This document shows positions 27,423-35,337 of a stretch of DNA of 64,000 nt, one piece after another. The notes under the pieces were generated by a model. That model was not told the DNA's origin. It saw nothing but the letters and a program-made list of their open reading frames with translations, and made no database searches. Made by a program: the position numbers and the translations under genes. The stretch comes from Planctomycetaceae bacterium (GTDB lineage: Bacteria > Planctomycetota > UBA1135 > GCA-002686595). The DNA lies in the NCBI GenBank assembly GCA_011525785.1, contig WYBT01000026.1, positions 186,001-250,000 on the forward strand. The letters run 5' to 3'. Numbering within the stretch: position 1 is the stretch's first letter; every line of letters begins with the position of its first letter.

Positions 27423-27842
27423 CTAGCTGATCGAGTTCAACATGTTGGTGAACTTGCCGGCGTGAGCCTTCTCGGCCTTGGCCAGCGTCTCGAACCAGTC
27501 GGCGATCTCGCCAAAGCCCTCGGCGCGAGCGGTCTTGGCCATGCCCGGGTACATGTCGGTGTACTCGTGCGTCTCGCCCGCGATCGCGGCCTTGAGGTTG
27601 AGCGTGGTGTCGCCGATCGGCAGGTCGGTCGCCGGGTCTCCGGCCTTCTTGAGGAAGTCCAGATGGCCGTGCGCGTGGCCGGTCTCGCCTTCAGCGGTGT
27701 CGCGGAAGTTGCCCGCGACTTCGGGGTAGCCTTCGACGTCGGCCACCTTGGCGAAGTAGAGATAACGGCGGTTGGCCTGGCTCTCGCCAGCGAACGCGGC
27801 CTTGAGATTCTGGTGCGTCTTGGAGCCCTTGAGTTGCGTCAT
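27423..27842 (-). CDS. Rubrerythrin-like diiron peroxidase, no rubredoxin domain
   Basis: 139 residues of the ferritin-like rubrerythrin diiron domain. The ligand helices are visible as [16 protein letters not shown], the [14 protein letters not shown] segment, [16 protein letters not shown] and [12 protein letters not shown], each with the Glu or E-x-x-H ligands. The C-terminal rubredoxin domain of full rubrerythrin is missing. The protein reduces hydrogen peroxide in family members. The ribosome-binding site is unusually perfect: AGGAGGTGA ends 6 bases before the ATG. The Fur-family gene lies 102 bp upstream on the same strand, with a stable hairpin between, so expression is probably high and peroxide-controlled. 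Confidence 0.92.
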   Translation of the reverse strand: MTQLKGSKTHQNLKAAFAGESQANRRYLYFAKVADVEGYPEVAGNFRDTAEGETGHAHGHLDFLKKAGDPATDLPIGDTTLNLKAAIAGETHEYTDMYPGMAKTARAEGFGEIADWFETLAKAEKAHAGKFTNMLNSIS

Positions 27843-27897
27843 CGTGAATCACCTCCTCGCTTGGGGATCAAAGTCAGTCGGACAGGGATTGATGGTG

Positions 27898-27930
27898 AAG
27901 CCCGGGCGCGCAACGCGCGGTCCCGGGCTT
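27898..27930. promoter_or_regulatory. Hairpin between Fur-family gene and rubrerythrin
   Basis: Nine-base perfect arms (27898-27906 and 27922-27930) enclose a further CGCG/CGCG stem with a CAA loop. It sits just downstream of the Fur-family stop at 27945 and about 55 bases upstream of the rubrerythrin ATG. There is no T tract, so it may be a weak terminator, an mRNA-processing stop or a 5' leader structure. Confidence 0.5.
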
Positions 27931-27944
27931 GCTCGTGAAGCGTT

Positions 27945-28406
27945 CTAGTGTGCCTTTGTTCGCCGGGGTGCGCAGCCGGCGCAAAGACCGGTGAAAAGCA
28001 CGCTGAAGTCGCGCGCGACGAAGCCGCTCGCGGGGCGTGGGAGGCGCAGCGCGTCCAGCGCGGCGTCGAACACGTCTTCGACCGCGCCGCAACGCTCGCA
28101 CAGGAGGTGGTGGTGGCGTTCGACGCACGGGTCGTAGCGGCAGGCAGCGCCGTGCACCGCGACGCGGCGCGCCAGTCCCAGTTCGACCAGGGTCTCGAGC
28201 GTGCGGTAGACCGTCGCGCGGTTGAGACCGGCCTGCGCGCGCCCGATGTCGGCGTGGAGCGCGTCGACGGTGGGGTGGTCGGTGCGCCCCACGAACTCCG
28301 CCAGCAGCGCGCGACGCTGGACCGTCACGGGCAGACCACGGCCGCGAAGCGCGGTGCAGGCGCGCTCGAGGGCGGTGGAGGTCGGAGAAGCTGCGGAACG
28401 AACCAC
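27945..28406 (-). CDS. Fur-family regulator, probably PerR-like
   Basis: 153 residues, GTG start. The winged-helix DNA-binding domain contains GLNRATVYRTLETLVELGLAR (shown in parts: GLNRATVYRTLE, then LVELGLAR), the family's recognition helix. The regulatory site includes RHHHLLCERCG, and the structural zinc site is two CxxC pairs (CERC and the terminal CAGC). Fur, Zur and PerR cannot be split with certainty from sequence alone. The adjacent rubrerythrin gene, transcribed from the same strand, makes a peroxide sensor (PerR) the likeliest role. Confidence 0.85.
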   Translation of the reverse strand: MVRSAASPTSTALERACTALRGRGLPVTVQRRALLAEFVGRTDHPTVDALHADIGRAQAGLNRATVYRTLETLVELGLARRVAVHGAACRYDPCVERHHHLLCERCGAVEDVFDAALDALRLPRPASGFVARDFSVLFTGLCAGCAPRRTKAH

Positions 28407-28531
28407 GGGCCGCAGTTATCGGTCAGTTGCAAAGCGATTGCAACAGTTCGAACGCGCCGAGCGAGGCTCGCGCGCGGTGCGCAGATCCCCGTCCGGCGCG
28501 CGGGGTTTCTCGCGCGGGCCGTGCCCCGCGG

Positions 28532-29089
28532 CTACTTCGTCCAGCGTGCAGCAGCCTGCGCGACGCGCCGGCCGAGCAGGCGCGCGGTCTGGAGATCGTC
28601 CTCGCCCGGTTCGTTCGCGTGGTCGACGCCGGGCGACTGCGCGGTGGCGCCGAGGAACGAGCCCGAGCGGTTGATCTCGCGTCCCTGTTCATCGCGGTAG
28701 CGCGGCAGGAGCCCCAGGCCGACCCACACCATTCCGTGCTGCGCCGCGAAGGCGGCCAGGTCGACCAGCGTGTTGAACTTGTCCCCAGAGGGGGAGCCGG
28801 AGTTGGTGAAGCCGGCGGCGAGCTTGTCCTTCCAGCCCTGCGCCGCCCAGGTGCGCGAGGTGCTCTCCATAAAGGACTTCATGGCGGCCGAGAGGCTGCC
28901 CACGTAGGTCGGGCAGCCGAACACGATGGCGTCGGCGGCGTCGAGCTCGGCGCGGCGATGCTCGGCCTGGGCGACGGGGATCAGACTCACGACGGACTGC
29001 TCGACGGAGCGCGCGCCTTCCTCGACAGCGCGCGCTTGACGTTCGGTGTGGCCGTAGCCGGAGTGGTAGACGATGGCGATCTTGGTCAT
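28532..29089 (-). CDS. Flavodoxin/WrbA-type FMN oxidoreductase
   Basis: 185 residues from the ATG at 29087-29089. The N-terminus KIAIVYHSGYGHTERQA is the FMN phosphate-binding loop of the flavodoxin family. FGCPTYVGSLSAAMKSFMEST and GFTNSGSPSGDKFNTL are further FMN contacts seen in WrbA-like NAD(P)H:quinone oxidoreductases. The protein probably reduces quinones in two electrons and protects against redox cycling. It is divergent from an HxlR regulator gene across 137 bp, a common arrangement for quinone- or aldehyde-responsive pairs. Confidence 0.87.
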   Translation of the reverse strand: MTKIAIVYHSGYGHTERQARAVEEGARSVEQSVVSLIPVAQAEHRRAELDAADAIVFGCPTYVGSLSAAMKSFMESTSRTWAAQGWKDKLAAGFTNSGSPSGDKFNTLVDLAAFAAQHGMVWVGLGLLPRYRDEQGREINRSGSFLGATAQSPGVDHANEPGEDDLQTARLLGRRVAQAAARWTK

Positions 29090-29196
29090 GGCGGTCGGAA
29101 CTGGAGGGGGCGCCGCAAAGGGACTCGCGCGAACTGCGGCGCAGGAGCGTTGCGACAGGCGCAGGATCTCGCTCAACTCTCGCGCTCGGGCAACCA

Positions 29197-29213
29197 GGTA
29201 CCTTCAAGTAACC
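29197..29213. promoter_or_regulatory. Palindromic operator candidate for the HxlR regulator
   Basis: The 17-base element GGTACCTTCAAGTAACC is an imperfect palindrome: GGTA/TAACC outer arms and CTT/AAG inner arms around one central C. It lies 13 bases upstream of the regulator's GTG start and within the divergent promoter region. HxlR-family regulators often bind GTAAC-type palindromes next to their own gene, so it is probably an autoregulatory site. Confidence 0.55.
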
Positions 29214-29226
29214 AAGGGAGTTTCGC

Positions 29227-29595
29227 GTGCAAGTCCGCTCCGATGCTGGCGCTTGTCCGGACGAGTGTCCGCTCGACCAATGTCTGCAGCTTCTCGCCGG
29301 CGCCTGGACGCACAAGGTGCTGTGGTACCTGCGCGACGGCGCGCTGCGCTTCGGCGATCTGCGTCGCTCGCTCCCGGGGGTCTCCGCCAAGGTGCTCACC
29401 ACCCGATTGCGCGATCTGGAGCTGCGCGGCGTGCTGACGCGCCGAGTACTTCCCAGTTCTCCGCCCGCGGTCGAGTACGAGTTGACCCCGCTGGGGCGCG
29501 ACCTGCTGCCGGTGCTCGAGGCGATCGCGGCCGTGGGCAAGCGACTGCGCAAGCGCGAGCAGCGCGCCGGCGCGCGAAAGGTGGCTGCGCGTTGA
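29227..29595 (+). CDS. HxlR-family winged-helix regulator with Cys-rich N-terminus
   Basis: 122 residues, GTG start after GGGAG at 29216-29220. The HxlR domain is clear: LLAGAWTHKVLWYLRDGALRF (in parts: LLAGAWTHKVLWYL and LRFGDLRRSLPGVS), KVLTTRLRDLELRGVLTRR and YELTPLGRDLLPVLEAI. The N-terminus has three cysteines (CPDECPLDQC at about 9-18). Cysteines at this place are the redox switch in several HxlR regulators of quinone or electrophile stress. It probably represses the divergent flavodoxin gene. The stop overlaps the next gene's TTG start (TTGA). Confidence 0.88.
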   Translation: MQVRSDAGACPDECPLDQCLQLLAGAWTHKVLWYLRDGALRFGDLRRSLPGVSAKVLTTRLRDLELRGVLTRRVLPSSPPAVEYELTPLGRDLLPVLEAIAAVGKRLRKREQRAGARKVAAR

Positions 29596-30134
29596 AGCCC
29601 TTGATCCTGCCTTTCGACGGCAAGCGGCCCGAACTGGGTCAAGACGTCTTCATCGCCCCCGGGGCCGCGGTCGTGGGGGACGTTCACCTCGCGCGCGGCG
29701 TCTCGGTCTGGTACACGGCCGTGGTGCGCGGCGACGTCAACCGCATCACCATCGGCGAGGACTCCAACGTGCAGGACGGGGCCGTGCTGCACGGCACGCT
29801 CGGAGAGTGGCCGGTGGTGATCGGCGCGCGGGTTTCGATCGGTCACCACGCCACGGTGCACGGCTGCGTGATCGAGGACGACGTGCTGATCGGCATCGGC
29901 GCCCGCGTCCTCGACGGCGCGCGCGTCGGCGCTTTCTCGCTCGTGGCCGCGGGCGCGCTCGTGCGCGAGGGGCAAGTCATCGCGCCGCGTTCGCTGGTCG
30001 TCGGCGTGCCCGGCGTCGTCAAGCGCGAGCTGAACGAACGCGAACTCGCGATCCTGCGCCGCACGCCGCCGCGCTATCGCGAACTCGCGCGGCTGACGCG
30101 CGAGGCGTGTCGCGAGCAAGGGCTCGAGTCGTAG
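29592..30134 (+). CDS. Gamma-carbonic anhydrase-family protein
   Basis: 180 residues starting at a TTG that overlaps the regulator's stop codon, the only sensible start in frame. The left-handed beta-helix of hexapeptide repeats is evident. Zinc-binding histidines fit H67 (VLHGT) and H85/H90 (IGHHATVHGC), with RGDVNRITIGEDSNVQDG holding the conserved Arg and Asp. Such YrdA/PaaY-type proteins bind metal; some hydrate carbon dioxide and others have no known activity. Translational coupling to a redox regulator is unusual and may only reflect shared transcription. Confidence 0.88.
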   Translation: MKPLILPFDGKRPELGQDVFIAPGAAVVGDVHLARGVSVWYTAVVRGDVNRITIGEDSNVQDGAVLHGTLGEWPVVIGARVSIGHHATVHGCVIEDDVLIGIGARVLDGARVGAFSLVAAGALVREGQVIAPRSLVVGVPGVVKRELNERELAILRRTPPRYRELARLTREACREQGLES

Positions 30135-30267
30135 CGCGCTCGCGCAGCGAATCGGGAGTCTTGCAGAGAGGCGCGCAACGCGTTGGCGCGTGCGCCGATC
30201 ATCGGCCGAACGCTGGTTCGGTGCGCCCGGCGTTCCCACGCACCCGCGCATCGCAACCAAGTGACCC

Positions 30268-30843
30268 ATGGACCTCTCGAAACTCTCCGGGGCCGGCTTC
30301 GCGCGCGTGTCGAGCCCGTTTTCGGCTCTCAGCTCGCTCCCCGAACCCACCGCCGCGGCGCTCGCCGTGCTCTCGCCCGACAGCATCGACGACTGGGGCG
30401 TCGATCCGCGCTGCGATCCCTTCGGCGTGATTTGTCTGGGGCCGGCGACCGAGGCGCTGGGCTGCGGAAGCGCTGGCCTGACCGGCGTTCCCGACAAGCT
30501 CTTCGGCCTCGACCTCACCGCGGCCTGCGTCGAGCACGACCGCACTTCGCCGCCGCTGTTCGAACGCAACGCCAAGCCGCTCGGCGAGGTGCTCGCCACG
30601 CAGGCGCGCTTCTTCCGCGACATCGTCGAGGCCGGCGGCGACTCGCTGCTCGGACGCCTCGGCGCCGGCTTGGTTGCGACGCCGTACACCGCGGCCGTCG
30701 GCGTGGTCGGCGTGGCGCAGTGGGCGGCCAATCGCGTGCTGGATGGCGTCGACGCGGCCAGCTCCTTCATCGGCGGCGCCTTCGAGCGCGTCAGCGATTG
30801 GGGCGCTTCGCTGGCTTCGACCGTCGGCGAGTGGTTCTCCTGA
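30268..30843 (+). CDS. Protein with phospholipase A2-like His-Asp motif
   Basis: 191 residues, no signal peptide. The segment from residue 64 to 91 contains LGCGS, then VPDKLFGLDL, then ACVEHD with the pair H90-D91. The order 'GCG ... VPD..FG.DF..AC..HD' is what I recall from bacterial secreted phospholipase A2 domains, including those at the ends of RHS effectors. The usual 'CY' after the His-Asp is missing (RTSPP instead) and only a few cysteines are present. The C-terminal 70 residues are amphipathic and hydrophobic (about 125-150 could sit in a membrane). A lipase or effector role is a hypothesis. Confidence 0.6.
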   Translation: MDLSKLSGAGFARVSSPFSALSSLPEPTAAALAVLSPDSIDDWGVDPRCDPFGVICLGPATEALGCGSAGLTGVPDKLFGLDLTAACVEHDRTSPPLFERNAKPLGEVLATQARFFRDIVEAGGDSLLGRLGAGLVATPYTAAVGVVGVAQWAANRVLDGVDAASSFIGGAFERVSDWGASLASTVGEWFS

Positions 30844-30870
30844 GCGAGCGCGGCGAAGTACCTTGGGGCG

Positions 30871-31866
30871 ATGCGCGCTTTCGCTTCCGCACTCGCCCTC
30901 CTCGTCTTCGCAGTCCAGCCCGCCGCGGCGGCGACGCTTTCACAGGAGTCGCCGCCTGCCGCGGCGCAAGCTCGGAGGATCGCGATCCGACCGCGCCTGC
31001 GCGTCGGGAGTCGTCTGCAGCTCAACCTCGTGAAGTCGCGTGAGGACTGGCAGGGCGCGGCGCGCCTGAAGGCGAACGAGTCGACGACGCCGATCGACAT
31101 CGAGTGCGTCGAACAGCTCGAGGACGGTTGGCGCTGCCGCTGGACCTACGGCGCCGTCGATCTGTCGAAGGTCGACGGCGCCCAGCCCGACGAGATCACG
31201 CGCCGCATCGCGGGCCTCGTGGAGGGGCTGCAACTCGATCTGAAACTGGACTCGAACGGGTCCTTCGCGGGCGTTGTGGACGAGGCGCAGACCGTGGAGC
31301 AGCTCGACCGGCGCTTCGAGTCCCTTGGCGCGCTCCTGCTCGAGAAGGCTGGAGCTGCACCCGCCGAGCGTGCGCGCGCGGAGGCGGTCATCGAGCAGCT
31401 CAGGCCGCTCCTGCGAGGTCCGGCCCTGCTCACGTCGAGCTTGCGCGAGCCGCAGTTCTTCTACGTGCTCGGCGCGGGCGACTTCGAGTTGGGCGTAGCC
31501 CAGGAATTCGAGACGCAGCTCGCCAGCCCGATCAGCTCGGCCGTGCTGCCGGCGCGCCGCACGGTCGAGCTGGTCGAGCTGCGCCGCGACGGGGCTGAGG
31601 CGCTCTTCACGTGGAAGCAGCGCATCGATGCTCAGGCGCTGGCCACAGAGCTTTTCGAGCGCGCGAAAGCGCAGGCGCGAGCCGCGGGCGAACGCGAGCC
31701 GGCGCAGGACGAGCTCGTCACCATGGACGTGCGCGACGACGCGCTCTTGTACATCGATCTGGAGAGCGGCACGCCCGTGCGCGTCGAGTTCGCTCGCACG
31801 ATCGTGACCGGCGATCGCCGCCGCATCGACGCCTTCCGCCTCGAGCCGCGCGCCGCCGCGAAGTAG
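30871..31866 (+). CDS. Secreted protein of unknown function
   Basis: 331 residues with a clean signal peptide (MRAFASALALLVFAVQPAAA). The body mixes beta strands (RLRVGSRLQLNLVKS, LQLDLKLDSNGSFAGVV) with long charged helices and shows no cysteine network, catalytic motif or membrane segment. It resembles the many lineage-specific DUF proteins of planctomycetes. It begins 28 bp after the phospholipase-like gene on the same strand, so the two may be cotranscribed. I do not recognise the family. Confidence 0.72.
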   Translation: MRAFASALALLVFAVQPAAAATLSQESPPAAAQARRIAIRPRLRVGSRLQLNLVKSREDWQGAARLKANESTTPIDIECVEQLEDGWRCRWTYGAVDLSKVDGAQPDEITRRIAGLVEGLQLDLKLDSNGSFAGVVDEAQTVEQLDRRFESLGALLLEKAGAAPAERARAEAVIEQLRPLLRGPALLTSSLREPQFFYVLGAGDFELGVAQEFETQLASPISSAVLPARRTVELVELRRDGAEALFTWKQRIDAQALATELFERAKAQARAAGEREPAQDELVTMDVRDDALLYIDLESGTPVRVEFARTIVTGDRRRIDAFRLEPRAAAK

Positions 31867-31876
31867 CGCGCTGCGC

Positions 31877-32788
31877 TCAGCTCGCCTGTCCCGGCGCGGG
31901 CGGCTGCGCCGGAGCGGCGGGCGTCGCCGTCGGCTTGTGCGCTCGCGGAGCGCCGGCGTTGGCGGCGAGCATCGCGTTGCGGATCTGCTCCGACAGCTCG
32001 GTCACGTGGCCGGGCGAGTGCGGCAGGAAGATGGTCGACGCTTCCGAACTCGCACCGACCTCTTTGAGCATGTCGAAGTACTGCGTGAGCAGCACGATGT
32101 TCATCACGTCCTGCGGCGTGGCGCCCGGCAGCGAGTGCTGGAACTCCTCGACCGACTCGCGCAGGCCGTCGACGATGGCGCGGCGCTGGTCAGCGATGCC
32201 GCGGCCCTCGAGCGCCTTGCTCTCGGCCTCGGCCGTCGCCGCCTTGACCTTGAGGATGCGCTCGGCCTCGCCCTTCTCGGAGGCCGCGACGCGCAGGCGC
32301 TGCGCCGCGTTGATCTCGTTCATCGCCGTCTTGACCTTCGCATCGGGCTCGATGTCGGTCACCAGCGCCTTGAGGATCCCGTAGCCGAAGCCGTTCATCA
32401 CCTCGGCCAGCTCGGCCTTGACCGCGTCGGCGATCTCGTCCTTCTTCTCGAACACGTCGTCGAGCTTGATGCGCGGCACGCGCGCCCGCACCACGTCGAA
32501 CACGAACGAGGTGATCTGCCGCTCGGGATTGTCGAGCTTGTAGAAGGCCTCGTAGATGCGTTCGGAGAGCACGTGGAACTGCACCGCGACGGTCACATGC
32601 ACGAAGACGTTGTCCTCGGTCTTGGTCTCGACCTTCACGTCGAGTTGCTGCACGCGCAGGTTCACGCGGCCGGCCACGCCTTCGATCCACAGCCTGAAGT
32701 TGAGGCCGGGGCCGGCGATGCGCGCGAACTTGCCGAAGCGAGTGATGACGGCGGCGGTTTGTTGTTCGACGGTGAAGGGCAGGATCAT
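31877..32788 (-). CDS. SPFH/Band-7 membrane-scaffold protein
   Basis: 303 residues of the stomatin/prohibitin superfamily. It begins directly with the Band-7 core (FTVEQQTAAVITRFGKFARI, GPGLNFRLWIEG), has KVETKTEDNVFVHVTVAVQF, and continues into the long alanine/glutamate-rich coiled coil (about 165-225). The C-terminus is proline/alanine rich. There is no evident N-terminal transmembrane helix, as in plant hypersensitive-induced reaction proteins, so it may attach peripherally. SPFH proteins organise membrane microdomains and proteases. Convergent with the preceding secreted protein gene. Confidence 0.9.
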   Translation of the reverse strand: MILPFTVEQQTAAVITRFGKFARIAGPGLNFRLWIEGVAGRVNLRVQQLDVKVETKTEDNVFVHVTVAVQFHVLSERIYEAFYKLDNPERQITSFVFDVVRARVPRIKLDDVFEKKDEIADAVKAELAEVMNGFGYGILKALVTDIEPDAKVKTAMNEINAAQRLRVAASEKGEAERILKVKAATAEAESKALEGRGIADQRRAIVDGLRESVEEFQHSLPGATPQDVMNIVLLTQYFDMLKEVGASSEASTIFLPHSPGHVTELSEQIRNAMLAANAGAPRAHKPTATPAAPAQPPAPGQAS

Positions 32789-32938
32789 GTTGGGAGTTCC
32801 CGATCTCGAGTGAGGGCGAGCACGAGGCGAGCTCGAGCGTTGATGGGGAGCGCCGCAGCGCTCGTTACACGCGCGATTCTCGCGCTTTCGCTGCCGCAGA
32901 CTCCAGTACGCGGCAGACGATCTGGCTGACGCGCGCTC

Positions 32939-34888
32939 TCAGCGCCGTTCGAGCACGACGTCGAATTGGCTCGCGGGCGGCTGCAGTCCTACTTCGAGCG
33001 CGGCTTTGGTCGCGAAGCCCGCCGCTGAGACTTCGAGGCTCACGCGCGCGCCGCTCAGCCCGCGGAAAACGTAGCGACCGCTGGGGTCGCTGCGCGTCGC
33101 GAGCGGGTCGCCGTACGGGTCGGAGTGCGCCAGTCGAAGTTGCGCCCCGCCGATCGGTTGGCCGGAAGCGTCGCTCACGCGGCCGGTGAGCTCCGTCAGC
33201 GGCGTGTCGACTCGAACGCGTTCGACGCGCTGTTCCTCCTCGCCCAGTTGGGCGAACTCGCGCTCGAGCAGCGCCTGACCGAGCTGATCGAGCACCGAGA
33301 GCTTCAGTGCGATGCGCGGTGCGAGGCCCTCGAGCGCGATGGCGCCGTCGCGGCCCGGCTCGACGTCGAACCAGCCGCGCGGGACGGCGCCGACTTCCTG
33401 TCCTCCGCCGGCGAACTGGCCCCGCATCAGCTCGAACGACTCGCCGTCGGGCAGCCACGAGCCCGACGCGCGAAACAGCGGCTCGCCCGCGCTCTCGATG
33501 CGCACGAGGACGTGCGAAAGCGGCGCGCCCGCGGCGTCGACGAGTTCGAGTTCGAGTCGATTCGAGCGGCGCAGCTCCACCTCGACGAGCTCGTCCGTCG
33601 GCAGCAGCACGGGGCGCTTCTCCGCCCAGTGCCCGAGCGCCACGACCCTGAGTTCCGCTGCGCCGATCGTCGCGCTCTTCACCAGGCACTCGCCGTTCGC
33701 GTCCGTCTCGCTCCAGGTGCTGTCTCCGACAATGCGCGCCTTCGCCTTGGCCAACGCCAGCCCCGCCGCGTCGAGCACGCGCACGCGCAGCGCCGCACGC
33801 GGCCGCAGCACGAGCGTTCCCGCGTCGAGGTCGCCGCGCGCGTCGAGCCGCAAGTCCGCGCCGGCGAGTTCCTGTGCGAACTGCCCGCTGTCGCACTCGA
33901 GCGCGAGCTCGACCTTGTCGATGCGCGCGTCGCGCAGCGCGACTTCGAAACGCCCGTCGGCGTCGAGCGGGGCCGTCGAACTCGCGATCGAGCGGCCGCC
34001 CTCCCAGTGGACGGCTGCGCGCAGGGTCGCGCCCTGCGGGGCCGGCGCACCCGCGGGGTCGAGCACGCGGCCGACCAGGTGCTGCAAGCGCTCGAATTCG
34101 AGCACCAGCGCCGTCGACGGACGCTCGAGGGGGATCTGCCGCAGCACGGGATCGGTGGGAGCGCGGCGGCGCACGATGTGTCCACGTGGGGCGAGCGCTT
34201 CGCCGCTCCAGTCGAGGCGGGCGCCGTCCACTGAGAAATGGCCGCTCGCGTCCGTGCTGACGTTGAGTCGGGCTGCGGCGTCGAGCTTGCGGCGCAGCTC
34301 TGCCGGCAACTCGAGCTCCGCGAACGGCGCGGGGCTCGGCCTGAACGCCAACGCGAGCGGAGCGCCCGGCGCAGCGCCGTTAACAGTGGCGACGCCAGCG
34401 AGCGAGGTGAACGCGAGGGAAAGCGCCACGGAGTGCTCGCCGGAGTCGCGCGGCACGCGGAAGTGCTCCAGCGGTCGACCGCGCGCCGCCACGAACACTT
34501 GCGCTTCGCCGTCCGCCGGCGCGGCGCGGACCACGCCAGCTGCGTCGCTGATCGATTCCCACGTCGCCGCGTTGGACTCCAGCACGAACGCGCTGGCCCT
34601 GGGCAGGCCCGCGCCGCGCTCGTCGAGCACCACGAGCCGCCACTCGAGCTCCTGTGGCGCTGGCGCACCCACCTGCTCCGTCGAGCGCGGCGGCTGCGCG
34701 ACAGCCTCGTTGCGCTCGCTCGCGCCGGGCTCCGCGACCGCGACCGGCGCGCTCGCACGCTCGACTTCGGCCAGCGCCGCGCGCTTCGCCGCGGCCTCGC
34801 GCGGGTCCTCGCCTCCGAGCGCGAGCCAAGCGGCGACGACCGCGAGAATCGCGAGCACGAGGCCGATCAACGCAGCGGGTCGGTTCAC
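32939..34888 (-). CDS. Membrane-anchored carboxypeptidase-regulatory-like repeat protein
   Basis: 649 residues from the GTG at 34886-34888. One transmembrane helix (about 5-25) anchors a large extracytoplasmic part made of Ig-like/transthyretin-like beta-sandwich repeats. The repeat signature 'GRVLDPAGAPAPQGATLRA' or 'GRVSDASGQPIGGAQLRLA' with a following 'D.SGRYVFRGL' loop is that of the carboxypeptidase regulatory-like domain. At least three or four copies can be seen (about 75, 225, 375 and 575). Such proteins are structural or adhesive. The long open frame upstream of the GTG reads as non-coding sequence and is excluded. Confidence 0.82.
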   Translation of the reverse strand: MNRPAALIGLVLAILAVVAAWLALGGEDPREAAAKRAALAEVERASAPVAVAEPGASERNEAVAQPPRSTEQVGAPAPQELEWRLVVLDERGAGLPRASAFVLESNAATWESISDAAGVVRAAPADGEAQVFVAARGRPLEHFRVPRDSGEHSVALSLAFTSLAGVATVNGAAPGAPLALAFRPSPAPFAELELPAELRRKLDAAARLNVSTDASGHFSVDGARLDWSGEALAPRGHIVRRRAPTDPVLRQIPLERPSTALVLEFERLQHLVGRVLDPAGAPAPQGATLRAAVHWEGGRSIASSTAPLDADGRFEVALRDARIDKVELALECDSGQFAQELAGADLRLDARGDLDAGTLVLRPRAALRVRVLDAAGLALAKAKARIVGDSTWSETDANGECLVKSATIGAAELRVVALGHWAEKRPVLLPTDELVEVELRRSNRLELELVDAAGAPLSHVLVRIESAGEPLFRASGSWLPDGESFELMRGQFAGGGQEVGAVPRGWFDVEPGRDGAIALEGLAPRIALKLSVLDQLGQALLEREFAQLGEEEQRVERVRVDTPLTELTGRVSDASGQPIGGAQLRLAHSDPYGDPLATRSDPSGRYVFRGLSGARVSLEVSAAGFATKAALEVGLQPPASQFDVVLERR

Positions 34889-35337
34889 TGTTGCTGTCCG
34901 TGTTCGCTGATGGAGTCTAGGGCATCGATGAACGTGCGCCGAGTCGCGGGAGCGCTCGGAACGATCGGGAGCCGGCCGGCCGCATTTCAGTCGATCTCGC
35001 ACGGCCGACGGGTGGAGCGGCCGCGCCGATCGCGCGAGTTGGCCTGAAGCCGACGCTTCGAACTTCGAGCGGACGGAACCGCAGCGCAGCGTCGACCCGC
35101 GTTGAGCGCCTGTGCTCGCAGACGCGAGCGCATCCGCGCGCCGATGCGCGTGCAGCTTCCGCGATTTCCAGCGTTCGCTCCGGCGTGCAACTCGGGGCGG
35201 GCCTTGGATCAGCGGTCCGCTCGCATGCGCAGCGAGGATCCGCGCGTGGCGCGTCGTTTGCCTTCGCGCTGGCGTTGCGTGGCGCTCGAGCAGACCGCTC
35301 GAACGCGTCCCACTGAACTCACTGGAGGTTGGAACTG
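34889..35337. other. Longest non-coding gap, no element recognised
   Basis: This 449-bp stretch separates two genes that diverge from it, so it must hold both promoters. I see no clear -10/-35 pair, long hairpin, repeat or small ORF with a good ribosome-binding site apart from the GGAGG at 35324-35328 that serves the next gene. Composition is the same as in the surrounding coding DNA, and the short open frames here have shadow composition. Confidence 0.5.
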
